A stretch of 64,000 nt of DNA, from contig OZ038453.1 in assembly GCA_964036195.1 (NCBI GenBank), forward strand, positions 1,302,001-1,366,000, in the 5' to 3' direction. This document shows, in pieces, positions 43,093 through 54,251 of this stretch. This DNA comes from Sphaerolaimus hirsutus. Lineage: Eukaryota; Nematoda; Chromadorea; Monhysterida; Sphaerolaimidae. The notes below the pieces were generated by a model. It saw nothing but the letters and a program-made list of their open reading frames with translations, was not told where the DNA came from and did no database searches. The position numbers and the translations under genes were made by a program. Within the stretch, counting starts at the first letter, position 1; each line of letters starts with the position of its first letter.

Positions 43093-43637
43093 TAGGGTGT
43101 CATTTTTACGGAACATTTTTTTCAGCGGCCGGAAAACGGAACGGAAAATGGAAAAAAATTGCACTTGGCGGAAAACGGAAACGGAAATGGAAAAAATTTT
43201 CAGTGACTGGAAAAACGGAAACAGAAAAATCTAATTTGCATGGAAATGGAAAAACTTGCTGAAATTTTGCCGGAAAACATAAAATTGGCTGAAATTTTGC
43301 TGGAAGTGGAAAAAATTTGTAGTAATTTTGCTGGAAACAGAAATTTTTTTACATCATTGACAATCTGCATGAATTTTTACCAGTTTGGCTGATCAGAAAA
43401 CAGAAATTTGAGCCAGAAAAAGGTAAAATGAGGCAGAAAAATGGAAAATTGAGGCAGAAAATGAAAAAAGGCAGGAAAACTGGAAATTGAGGTGGAAAAT
43501 GGAAAATGAGCCGGAAAAACGGAAACAGAAAAAAATGTTGCCGGAAAACTGAAAAACATTTCAGCAGCCGGAAAATGGAAAAAATTTGCCTGCGGAAAAT
43601 GGATACAGAAAATGGAAAACAGAAATTTGACACCCTA
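43093..43637. mobile_element. hAT-like element, TAGGGTGTCA ends, perfect 8-bp duplication
   Basis: Ends TAGGGTGTCATTTT and TTTGACACCCTA, with GACATGAT at 43085-43092 and 43638-43645. The interior is almost wholly GGAAAACGGAAACGG-like repeats, rich in AAACGG. Minus-strand frames of 60-158 codons are low-complexity Phe/Pro artefacts. Confidence 0.92.
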
Positions 43638-44345
43638 GACATGATGTTAAAACACCTGGTATTTACATGACTGCAGCTGGTGGCAGTAGTTTGTTGCCAT
43701 AGACCAGAAACATGTCTGTCACAAATGACATTCAAAAGCAGTTGATTGATCAAGCACTGCCAATTATTAGGCCTGTCAGCACTGTTTTTTCCCAACAATG
43801 CAGTCAATGCCATTTGCAAATGCATGCTCCCTAACCCAATGTGTTACAACATAAAAGCATGCAAGTGCCCAGAATTGATATCAGGGGAACATTTGCAAAA
43901 TGACAGAATCTGAAGAATTATGCTAGTTTTATTGCCACCCTTGTCCATGCCAGTTACTATTTGATCAGTATTCTCAATCAAGACCTTCTGAGCTGGTTCT
44001 TAAATGTCACTTAAACCTTTACAGGCAGTGGTACATTCACATTTCTATTTGCTCAAGCAGCAATTGCTAATATAAACCAACCTGGTGAGAAATTAAATTG
44101 TCTGGAACATTTTTTTTTCAATGCAGCCCAGTTCATTTATGTTTCAGAGCAAATAAAATGTAACCTCCCCAAAACTGTTCAGAAATTCCCATAACTTTGC
44201 AAAATAATACTAAGAAATTTTCTCAGGCTGCCCAAAAAATTGTGTTGTGACAATATAATTTCTTGTCCCTGGGGGATTCACTGAATGGAAGCTTCAGTAT
44301 GTTCTGTACATAGTTAACTTCTTTAAGTACTGCATTTGCATTCTC

Positions 44346-45074
44346 ATGTTAATCTCTGCCAGGAAGTTTATAGCACAGAAGGATATTTTTTTCACATTAA
44401 CATCAATGATTCCAAAGTGCAAGTATTTCACATTTAATTTGGTGGTATATTGGCTTGGGCAAATTTTTCCATCTTTCCTGGCAATTTTAATACCAATATC
44501 TATGTTTATTGTTGAGTATTGGTTTGAAGATGTTATCAAGACTGTTTCTGAAATGCCTCTCAAAGAAAATAACACAGCAAATGTTATTTTTGTTGACAAC
44601 AACAACTATGTAGAGACACACTTTTGGAATAGCACTCATGTATACTTGGGATTAGTAAGCTTTTATTGTATAAATATCTATGTTGTCCTCATACATTTGT
44701 GTATGATTTTTGGCATTCTTTTGTGCACTCTGAGTGCTGTGAAAACATTCAACAAGAAAGTGAGCTCACTGACAACTGTGGATTGTGGCAGCAATGGATT
44801 TGACAAAGTATTTCAGCTATTTTGCACTGATCATATGATTCTTTGTGTTATCACTAAAACTGTTAATTACATCACTGGTCTATCATTCTTGTACATTTTA
44901 TGTTTTGATCTACCTATAACAATTCTAGCACTTTACATGATAACAAGTGTTGGTGGACCTACCCCTGCACAACTTTATTACACTGAAGTTATTGGCATTT
45001 TTCTGGTAGCAGAAGTTCCCCTTGTCATCAGTGCAGCATTGCTAAATGAAGAGGTTATTTTTTCTAAAGACTGA
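44346..45074 (+). CDS. Multi-span membrane protein exon, copy 2
   Basis: A 242-codon frame collinear with 16875-17603; acceptor (CTCTGCCAG) gives an exon start at 44363 and the donor-like GAG|GT an end near 45053. Differences from copy 1 are spread out, frame-preserving and often conservative (for example ITKTVNYITG for IAETVNHITG), and all hydrophobic segments persist. As with copy 1, the GRL/7tm_7 assignment is tentative. Flanks on both sides are part of the segmental duplication. Confidence 0.5.
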   Translation: MLISARKFIAQKDIFFTLTSMIPKCKYFTFNLVVYWLGQIFPSFLAILIPISMFIVEYWFEDVIKTVSEMPLKENNTANVIFVDNNNYVETHFWNSTHVYLGLVSFYCINIYVVLIHLCMIFGILLCTLSAVKTFNKKVSSLTTVDCGSNGFDKVFQLFCTDHMILCVITKTVNYITGLSFLYILCFDLPITILALYMITSVGGPTPAQLYYTEVIGIFLVAEVPLVISAALLNEEVIFSKD

Positions 45075-46084
45075 TAGATGCTACCTCATCTAAATGCAAT
45101 TATGATGTCATTTTACAACAACATCATAATTGTATAATGCAAATTGTGATGGCACATGCACCTGAACTAAAGACAGACTAGACAACTTTTGTGGTGCTTT
45201 TAATACAATTCTCTGTGGTAACATGGTGAACAGTCAATTGGTACCAACTGCCATTAACAAATTTGACCATTGGTAGACTGTTATAAGAATCACATTCTGC
45301 TGTGACACTCAATGTGTATGTCATTAAACTTATATCACAATTTGCGTAGCATCCACAATTTGCATCAGTAGTTCAGTTCAACTCAAGGAAATTTTCTCCC
45401 TCCATACAGCTGTCATTTTTCCTGTTCCACATGGCACAAGTGCTGCCAGTGAGTGGGTCAAATGATAAAATTGATGCAATATTCAATGGTCACTTTAACA
45501 AATTTTCACTTGGCTGTTGGCAGGTGACATGCTGCAACTTCTTCACAATCACCAGATCTCTCATTTTCACTGTGAGTGACTGGATGTTTTTAATTTTGGT
45601 TTTTAACTAAAGTGCTGCCATCAATTTTTCAATGCTTGTTGTTGTGCTAATGTTCCATTGCTAGTTTTATGCTGGTTTTGTGAATGTGGATATGAAAATA
45701 TCCTTTGTATTCAGTTGAGGTGCAAAACTGGAAACTAAATTAATTATACATTTCAATCTGTAATTATAAAATATGATACTTTTATTTTATAGCTTTTCTC
45801 AATGATCTTCACATATCTCACACTGCTGTTGCAATTCAACATTTGAGATGTCCAGTGGGATGGAATTATGAGCTCCCTGATCATGTACATAAATACATAG
45901 GTGGAACTGATCATTTTGTGTTACTCTAAATTTCAATGAGAATCTAGATATTCCTTTTTAAAACCCAAAGTAATTTTTATTAACTTTACTGATATTTTCA
46001 TTTTTGTAGTTCTATATTATCTTCACATATCTAATTTCACATTTAAAATGTCCAATGGGATGTAATTATAGCTCTTTGATCATG

Positions 46085-46116
<32 letters not shown>

Positions 46117-46118
46117 AA
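45075..46118. other. 3' flank of membrane ORF copy 2, shared with copy 1
   Basis: Collinear with 17604-19068 minus the poly-C insertion. No other gene is seen. Confidence 0.5.
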
Positions 46119-46814
46119 GAGCCGGCAAATATAAGTGAGAAATCAGACATTTAGTTTTTGAAAACATTTTTCTCGGCACTCAAGTAAAGTTGGGCCGAGC
46201 TACTTTGTTTGTGCGTAGCCCCAACATTTGTCTACATGAAACCCTGGGAAGGGCTCCTGTAGCTGCTACGATGCGGCCACAGGGGCGCCTCCAGAAAAAA
46301 ATGTTAAATTTCTAGTCGGCCCATATAAATTAGAAATTTTATTCGATTTTTTTTGCGCTCTTTACACGCATTGTGTAAAGAGCACAAAAGGGAGCTATGA
46401 GGATATTCGTGTACAGAAATGTACGGGCTTTCTTTATACATGCCCAGCACCGCGTGTATCCAAAAATTTTCAGTCAAAATTTGACTGCGAAAATCGACGT
46501 TTTTTGGTCGGTTTTTGGCGGTTTTGACACCGTTTTGTCGGGCGCCAGCCTGGATCTGCACGGAGGGGAGCGAAAATTGGATGAAATATGCACAAAAACA
46601 TGGCGCATCTTTCTACACGCTCCAAATTCCCCAAAACCCTCCTCAAAAAAAGTTGTATATGAGTCAGTCCACGAGATAGTAGCCAAAAGTTGGACACACC
46701 TAAAAAATTTTCATTTTCTTAAAGTGTTGCCTATATAGCACTGATAAAAAAATCAGTTTTCATTTTTTCTGTATACTCTTATATATAGCATAATCAAGCA
46801 TTTTCACATGTAAT
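46119..46814. other. Unassigned unique sequence
   Basis: Starts AAAGAGCCGGCAAATATAAG after the TA run. It contains a CTCTTTACAC...GTGTAAAGAG palindrome (about 46358-46382) and overlapping 70-113-codon frames on both strands at 46397-46738 with no recognised domain. Confidence 0.35.
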
Positions 46815-47503
46815 AGTGATTGCATAATGATTCACACCTTGACTGTGTCCGGGACAAGGCAGTAGACAGACATGGTTGCAAAGCCAAGAGGGTCCTCTAT
46901 CAGAATCCACAGACTTTTTTGGGTGTTCCCCTCAGGTCACATATACCTAAGAAGGCAAAATGTGCTAGGCACTGTTTTCCGCAGCATTTTGATCATCTGA
47001 CGTCATCACATCACGACTGATGCCGTACCTGAGTATACATATAGGCTTTATTTTATATCATTGCGAAGCCGAGAATGTGCTCTTTCAGAATCCACAGATA
47101 TTTTGGGGGTTTGCTGAAACCAATTTACCCTTGAAGCCAAAATGTGCTGGCAGAGCCAATTCCGGCTGATTTCATCTAGATTCACACATTAACTGTCCAG
47201 GACAAGGCAGTAGACACACATGGTTGCGTAGCCGAGAGGGTCCTCTATCAGAATCCACAGACTTTTTGGGGTATTTCCCCAGGTCACATATACCTAAGAA
47301 GGCAAAATGTGCTAGGCACTGTTTTCCACAGCAAAGTTGCATCATGATTGAGGCGAAACCAGGAAAAACTATTCACTATGATTCATACCACAAGATAGCT
47401 GAGATTGTGCTCTTTCAGAATCCACAGCTTCCCAGAAGGTTCACCATCACGATTTTATACCTAAGAAATCAAAAAGGCATAATTTTGATCATCTGATGTC
47501 ATC
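46815..47503. repeat. Satellite array, left part
   Basis: Diverged units of the satellite continued at 51587-55672. Anchor GACAAGGCAGTAGACA occurs at about 46854 and 47204; spacing is shorter than the full period, so units are deleted here. The array is cut by LINE 2 after GTCATC at 47503. Confidence 0.85.
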
Positions 47504-47719
47504 CCAATTCAATTCAATTCAAATTTATTATTTGGGAATGGATGAGATAAATCAAAATTTTCAGATCATTCCCCGCCCACGGCTTTCCTGGTGTCGACAT
47601 GCCGCTCCCTTGTTCTACTTGACAGATCTTCTCACGCCTGAAAGCAATAAATACTGTGATTTGCGTATTGTAATGCATGGAAATTGCATGTGATAGATGA
47701 AATTTGAAAGGACATAGTT

Positions 47720-48510
47720 TTGAGTGTGTATGTTTTTGTGTGGAGTTTTGTAAATGGTCTTATGTTTTATCAGAAAGTTTGCATTGTAAATGGGTTTAAT
47801 ATGTTTTTTGACGATTTTAAAAATTTGAGAAATGAAGAAGTTGTCGGGAATTTGGGTAGTATCATTTTACAAAGAACGAAAAAATGCCGCAAATATGATG
47901 AGTTTACCCTTGGCAATTGGATGTCCAGTGGTTTGCATTCGGGTGTTCGGTTCATCAAAGATGCGGCACGACACCACCATACTTGACGTCCATCAGCGTA
48001 TCGTGCAGTACAGGTTCAAGCACGAGCTTGAGTTGTCCAGCGGTCTATGCAAGGGTGTTTTCAAGTTAATCAATTGAGAGGATCCTGGAAGGTGGTAACA
48101 AATTTTTTTTTAAATTTCCTAGCTTATCTATTTTAGTAGTCTATTCTATCGGTTTTTACACAGGTTGTTACAATTGCACAAAACCGGCGATGTTTCTGCG
48201 TTGTGCATTTCCATCCATTCATTCATCATCCATCAATTCGGTCCATAACAGGCTGCGAAATGCAGGTTCGGAGGGAAGATGCAGTAAACTTGTCCCTTCT
48301 GACCTCGCATTGGGTAACCCCTTGTGCAGGGACTTCTGCAGCCAACCCCGATGGAGATTGTCCACGCACTGGCCGATGGCGTGACCGAGGCTGCAGCCGT
48401 TGTGCATTTACCGCTGTTCCAACCAAGTATCAGCCAATATGCGGCTGTCGAGTTGTCCTGCGGGTTGGGTGATGCTCTCCTGACAGTCCACTTTTTGCCC
48501 AGCAGCTAGA
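47720..48510 (+). other. Coding-like stretch in 3' region of LINE 2
   Basis: Plus-strand frames at 47720-47986 (YDEFTLGNWMSSGLHSGVRF) and 47832-48077 (TTILDVHQRIVQYRFKHELE) look like one protein broken by a frameshift near 47960. A GC-rich segment, 48190-48510, follows an acceptor-like CATAACAG and encodes MEIVHALADGVTEAAAVV in one frame. No family is recognised. It may be a captured exon or another insert. Confidence 0.3.
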
Positions 48511-48776
48511 TGAACAACAATTCACAGGTTCAGTTACTTATACTATCACTTTCTGCATGTGCATTACTCAAGTGTGTAGCCGGGAGATTTTCCGGCCATT
48601 GATCATCACTTATAGAGCAATGAACATGTGAATTGGTGCAACATCTATAGTTTTTGACACCCATTCAGGTAGCGATAGAAAAAGGAGGAAGAAAAAAAAA
48701 TGTTTTCGTGTGTCTATTGTTAGTCTGAGCTCATAAATTGCTTAATACCGTGCTGTAACATGTCATCAACCATTTT

Positions 48777-51568
48777 TCAATGTTGTGCACATGTTTTATA
48801 TATCAGCCAATCACCTTGCTGGCTACATTGGGATACACACGTTCTGTTTTGTATTTCTTTGCACTTAGAGTCCAACACGGGACAAAGGTATAACACATGA
48901 GTAACTGAGCATGGTATTTTCACATGATTTGAGCTACATAAAGTGCATATTTTTCTACCTTTAGGACCATGTTGTCTTATAGAGTTGTGTCTGGCTGCCA
49001 GCCATGTCAGTTGGTTGTAGTGTAGATGGATTGGGTGTGCTTGTTTGCCCACATCCGACCTAATTGATGCTACATTTTGTTCTTTCATTTTCATAGCTGA
49101 CTGTAGCTGCCTATTTTGGCTGGTTGCCAGTTTAATGTTGGTTTTTGTCAGTAACACAGCATGTTCTATAGGTATATTGATTTCTTTTATGCAATGTAGG
49201 TATCTATTATGAATTGCCAAGTGTGGCGTGAGACGCTTGCTAGTACTTATCTAAGGACTTATCTATTAGTATAGCTCTTTTGACCAGGCGATTTTTGTCT
49301 AGTTTTGTGGCATAATTTGTAAATGTGATTGTCATTTGGTTGTATTTGTCTGAGGGAAGTTCTCCTCCAAGATCTATTAGTACACTAGCAGAGCTTGTTG
49401 AATTGGGCAAGTGAACAGCCCTCTTCATTGTTTGTAAGTAAATTTTATCCATCTTCTTAAGACTATTCTTATCAGCACCAGTAACTTCCAGCCCATACAT
49501 ACTGGCAGGTTCTATGTATGACTTGTAGGTCATTTTTGCATACAACATAGGTTTGGTTGTGTTGTTTGATGAGAGTATAGCCAATAAGCTATGCTTCAGC
49601 ATTTTAGAAACACAATTTTTTATGTGTATCTTAAAGGGACCTTTATTATCACAGATTGTTACCCCAAGGTATTTTGTTTCTGTGCATTCAGCTATTTTTC
49701 TGAATTTTTTGTTTTTGTCATATCCTAGTGACCAGGATCTCCCTAACTGTTTCTTGCCCCACCTAAGTATATGAGATTTATTTTGGTTGATAGTAATATT
49801 CCATTTCCACGACCATTCTGTGAATTTAATCATCAGGTCCTGGAGTTCAGAGGCTGTATTTGTCATGAGTACTATATCATCTGCAGAAAATAATGCAGGT
49901 AATTTTTGTTGCCCTTTTCCTAGTTTAGCACCTTGCCCTGTTGACATTAAGTCCTCTGCCAAATCATGCATGTAGAGTGCATAAAGAGTTGGGCTTAGGG
50001 CACATCCCTGTGCTACTCCTATTGGGTAGCCCAAATCTTCACTTATATAGTCTCCATAAGTCATGTTGACTTTTATATTTGAGTATGCTTGTGATATCAC
50101 AGTTACCAATTTTGAAGGTATACCTATGTCCAGGAGTTTTTTCCATAACTTGTCTCGGTTTACTCTGTCAAATGCTTTTACAGCATCCACAAAACATGTA
50201 AAATAGTCGTAGTTGTAGCATAGTTATAGCATGTATTGAGAATGAGTACATTATCACATGTACGAGTGTTTGGGCGGAATTCCCCTTGTAGTTCAGTGAA
50301 AATATCTTCCTCTTCTGCTAGCCTAATCAGCCTATTGTTTAACATTATCATATAGACCTTTTTTATATTACATGATATTTCTAGTGTTCTATAGTTATCC
50401 ATTCTTGATTTGTCACCCTTTTTTATGTAGTAGTACCATTTTACAGACTTCTGATAGAATTTCAGCCCCGCTTAGCCATTTGTTATACATGTCTAGAAGT
50501 GCTTTTTGGAAACTCAATGGTAGCATTTTAAGTGTCTCATGATGAACACCTGTTGTTCCAGGTGATTTATTATTTTGCAGTGGCTTCAATGCTTTGCTCA
50601 GTTCCTCAAGTGCAAAATCTGCAATCAGCTCATCTTGAGTATCTTGACAAAATTGCCCAGATTCAAGTGCATGATAGGTGGGAGAACCTGGGTTGTTTGT
50701 CATGATATTCCTCCACACTCTTGTCATTTCTTTATTCATTTTTCATCACTTTCTATTATATTTCCATCATTATCTGTCATTTCTGTAATTTGTTTTGTGC
50801 CATGCCAATTCTTGTTTATGTGCTTGTACACCATGTTTAATTCCTTTGGTTTATTGTCATATAACTTTTCAAGTTCTCTATCCTTATATCTTCTATTTAG
50901 CTTTTTTTTTCTTTGTTTAACTTATGCTGATATACCCTAAGTTCTTTCCTTAGAGTTTCAGTTTTCCCATGTATTTGTATTTTTCTTCTCACTTTTGCAA
51001 TGTTTCTATGCAGTTTTGTAATGGATTTTTTGACCATTGGACCTCTATTTACTTTCATGTCTTGCTTATTTATATTTTCCCCTTTAATTTCTTTACAAGT
51101 TTCTTGGATAGTGGATAGAATATCATGATAAGATTTTGGTTCTACTTCATTCAATTTTTGTTTCATTAGATGAAGTTCTGATTTTGTCAGTTTATTACTA
51201 TACTTGAGTTCTAATTTGTTATGAAGTTTTTGATTGCATACAAACCTCACAAAGATGGCATGATGGTCAGAGACCAAGGGACATTGAGTACCAGTACTGT
51301 CTATCCAGCCCGAAACATTTGGTGGTTCTCTATTTAGGAAGCACAGGTCAATTGCAGATTTTGCATTTGACCTCTCATATGTCCACAATTCATCAAAGTT
51401 CCTGTTTAAGAGATAAGTACCATGATTTGCCTGCCAATCTCTAATTAATTTTCCATTTTCATTTACTATTTCAATATTGCCTATTAATCCCAATTCATCA
51501 TTGCCTATATGGCCATTGAAGTCACCTAGGATCAAGGAGGGGTAGCTTTTTTCATCCAAACTGGACAT
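48777..51568 (-). pseudogene. LINE 2 ORF2 remnant (endonuclease, RT)
   Basis: Spread over three frames: endonuclease 51568-50897 (GDFNGHIGN, LVSDHHAIF), linker 50739-50413 (SPGTTGVHHETL), 50402-50178, RT core 50190-49240 (motif A MDAVKAFDRV, motif C ADDIVLM) and C-terminus 49220-48777 (CTLCSSNHVKI, HVLYLCPV). At least three frameshifts separate these pieces. Sequence pattern is the same as LINE 1 ORF2 (FTEWSWKWN against FTEWSWRWG), so the two belong to one LINE group but are well diverged. Confidence 0.88.
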
Positions 51569-52386
51569 TTGTGCAAATCACGAACCCATCACGACTGAGG
51601 CTGTACCTGAGTATACATATAGGCCTTATTTTATATTGTTGCGAAGACGAGAATGTGCTCTTTCAGAATCCACAGATATTTTGGGGGTTTGCTGAAACAA
51701 ATTCACCCTAGAAGCCAAAATGTGCTGGCAGAGCTGATTCCGGCTGATTGCATCGCGATTCACGCCTTGACCGTGTCCAGGACAAGGCAGTAGACAGACA
51801 TGGTTGCGAAGCCGAGAGGGTCCTCTATCAGAATCCACAGACTTTTTCGGGTGTTCCCCTCAGGTCACATATACCTAAGAAGGCAAAATGTGCTAGGCAC
51901 TGTTTTCCGCAGCAAAGTCGCATCGTGATTGAGGCGAAACCAGGAAAAACTATTCACTATGATTCATACCACAAGATAGCTGAGATAGAGCTTTTTCAGA
52001 ATCTACATCCTACCAGAAGGTTCACCGTCACGATTTTTTACCTAAGAAATCAAAAAGGCATACCTTTGATCATCTGACATCATCGCATAACGACAGGCCT
52101 TACCTGAGTATCCATATAGGCTTTATTTTATATCATTGCGAAGCTGAGAATGTGCTCTTTCAGAATCCATAGATATTTCGCGGGTTTGCTGAAACTACTT
52201 TACCTCAGAAGCCAAAATGTGCTGACATAGGCGATTCCGGCTAATTGCATCGCGATTCACGCCTTAACCGTGTCTGGGACAAAGCAGTAAACACACATGG
52301 TTGCGAAGCCGAGAGAATCCTCTATCAGAATCCACAGACTTTGTGGGGTGTTCCCCTCAGGTCACATATACCTAAGAAGACAAAAT

Positions 52387-53068
52387 GAAGGGTGTGCTTC
52401 TAAAAGTACCGATCTACAAAAAATCGATTTTGAGATAATCGCAATTGAAAGTTTGGAGTATGCAATACCCATACATGGGTATTGGGTATGGGAATTTTGG
52501 GTATGGGTATTTCGGCCATATTGTTGGGTATCCACATGCATGGGTATAATCATTGATTATACACATAACACTAGCTATATAAAATTTAATGAATACTATT
52601 TTTGTAGTACAGTACATTTTAAAGGAACAAATTGGTAATAGCATGTAGATCAGTATTTTTTAAAGCACAAAATCAGACAGCTGTAGATCGGTACTTTTAC
52701 CCATAATAAAAAGGCACAAAATGAGTTTTTGCTGAATCGGACGCCAATCTGACATCGGTACTTTTAGAACCACAAAAAATAATGTGCAGATCGGTACATT
52801 TGAAAGAACAATTTTGAAAAAAGTGTGTAGATCGGTACTTTTAAAGACACAAAAGCTGAAAAAGCTTGTAGATCCGTACTTTTAAAATTCCAAAAACCGT
52901 ATTTTGCAATTTTTTCGCTTTTTTTGACCCCTCATATCTCAAAATTGAATTTCGCACCCCCCACATATTATATATTTTTTTGAAGCGCATGTTTATGGGG
53001 ACCCCAAAAATGGTCCTAACTCAAATTTGAAAAATTTGTTGATCGGTACTTTTAGAAGCACACCCTTC
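52387..53068. mobile_element. 30-bp-TIR element, satellite copy 1 (682 bp)
   Basis: Ends GAAGGGTGTGCTTCTAAAAG and CTTTTAGAAGCACACCCTTC, near-perfect 30-bp inverted repeats with GATCGGTACTTTTA motifs repeated inside. It is inserted in a satellite subunit within CAAAATGTGC; AAAT on the right repeats the left flank. Confidence 0.93.
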
Positions 53069-53569
53069 AAATGTGCTAGGCACTGTTTTCCACAGCAAAG
53101 TATCATCGTGATTGAAACAAAACTGGAAAAAACTATTTGCTATGATTCATACCACAAGATAGCTTAGATTGTGCTCTTTCAGAATCCACAGCCACCCAGA
53201 AGGTTCACTGTCATGATTTTATACCTAAGAAATCAAAAAGGCATACCTTTGATCATCTGACGTCATCGCATAACGACAGGCCGTACCTGAGTATACATAT
53301 AGGCTTTATTTTATATCATTGCGAAGCCGAGAATGTGCTCTTTCAGAATCCATAGATATTTCGCGGGTTTGCTGAAACTACTTTACCTCAGAAGCCAAAA
53401 TGTGCTGACAGAGGCGATTCCGGCTAATTGCATCTCGATTCACGCCTTAACTGTGTCTGGGACAAAGCAGTAAACACACATGGTTGCGAAGCCGAGAGAA
53501 TCCTCTATCAGAATCCACAGACTTTGTGGAGTGTTCCCCTAAGGTCACATATACCTAAGAAGACGAAAT

Positions 53570-54251
53570 GAAGGGTGTGCTTCTAAAAGTACCGATCTAC
53601 AAAAAATCGATTTTGAGATAATCGCAATTGAAAGTTTGGAGTATGCAATACCCATACATGGGTATTGGGTATGGGAATTTTGGGTATGGGTATTTCGGCC
53701 ATATTGTTGGGTATCCACATGCATGGGTATAATCATTGATTATACACATAACACTAGCTATATAAAATTTAATGAATACTATTTTTGTAGTACAGTACAT
53801 TTTAAAGGAACAAATTGGTAACAGCATGTAGATCAGTATTTTTTAAATCACAAAATCAGACAGCTGTAGATCGGTACTTTTACCCATAATAAAAAGGCAC
53901 AAAATGAGTTTTTGCTGAATCGGACGCCGATCTGACATCGGTACTTTTAGAACCACAAAAAATAATGTGCAGATCGGTACATTTGAAAGAACAATTTTGA
54001 AAAAAGTGTGTAGATCGGTACTTTTAAAGACACAAAAGCTGAAAAAGCTTGTAGATCCGTACTTTTAAAATTCCAAAAACCGTATTTTGCAATTTTTTCG
54101 CTTTTTTTGACCCCTCATATCTCAAAATTGAATTTCGCACCCCCCACATATTATATATTTTTTTGAAGCGCATGTTTATGGGGACCCCAAAAATGGTCCT
54201 AACTCAAATTTGAAAAATTTGTAGATCGGTACTTTTAGAAGCACACCCTTC
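53570..54251. mobile_element. 30-bp-TIR element, satellite copy 2 (682 bp)
   Basis: Identical length, near-identical sequence and the same insertion point as 52387-53068, one satellite unit later. It therefore arose by amplification of a unit that already held the insertion. Confidence 0.93.

Larger units (their letters stand above)
40921..46114. repeat. Segmental duplication, copy 2 (pairs with 13595-19068)
   Basis: Begins CTACCTAGTGAGCTACATAA and ends in the TA microsatellite near 46089-46114. It carries private insertions at 41011-42253, 42577-42733 and 43093-43637, and lacks those of copy 1. Contains membrane ORF copy 2. Confidence 0.85.
47504..51586 (-). mobile_element. LINE 2, 5'-truncated and decayed, minus strand
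   Basis: Inserted in the satellite between GTCATC and CATCACGACTG. The 3' tail is an AATTGAATTG-type repeat (seen as AATTCAATTCAATTC on plus at 47506-47520). It carries the same endonuclease-RT order as LINE 1 but starts within the endonuclease, so it is 5'-truncated. The 3' region is unusually long (1.27 kb) and includes an unexplained coding-like stretch. Confidence 0.85.

Noticed and set aside
43349-43825. 158-codon minus-strand frame
   Set aside because: Phe/Pro/Ser low complexity from GAAAACGG-type repeats within a hAT-like element.
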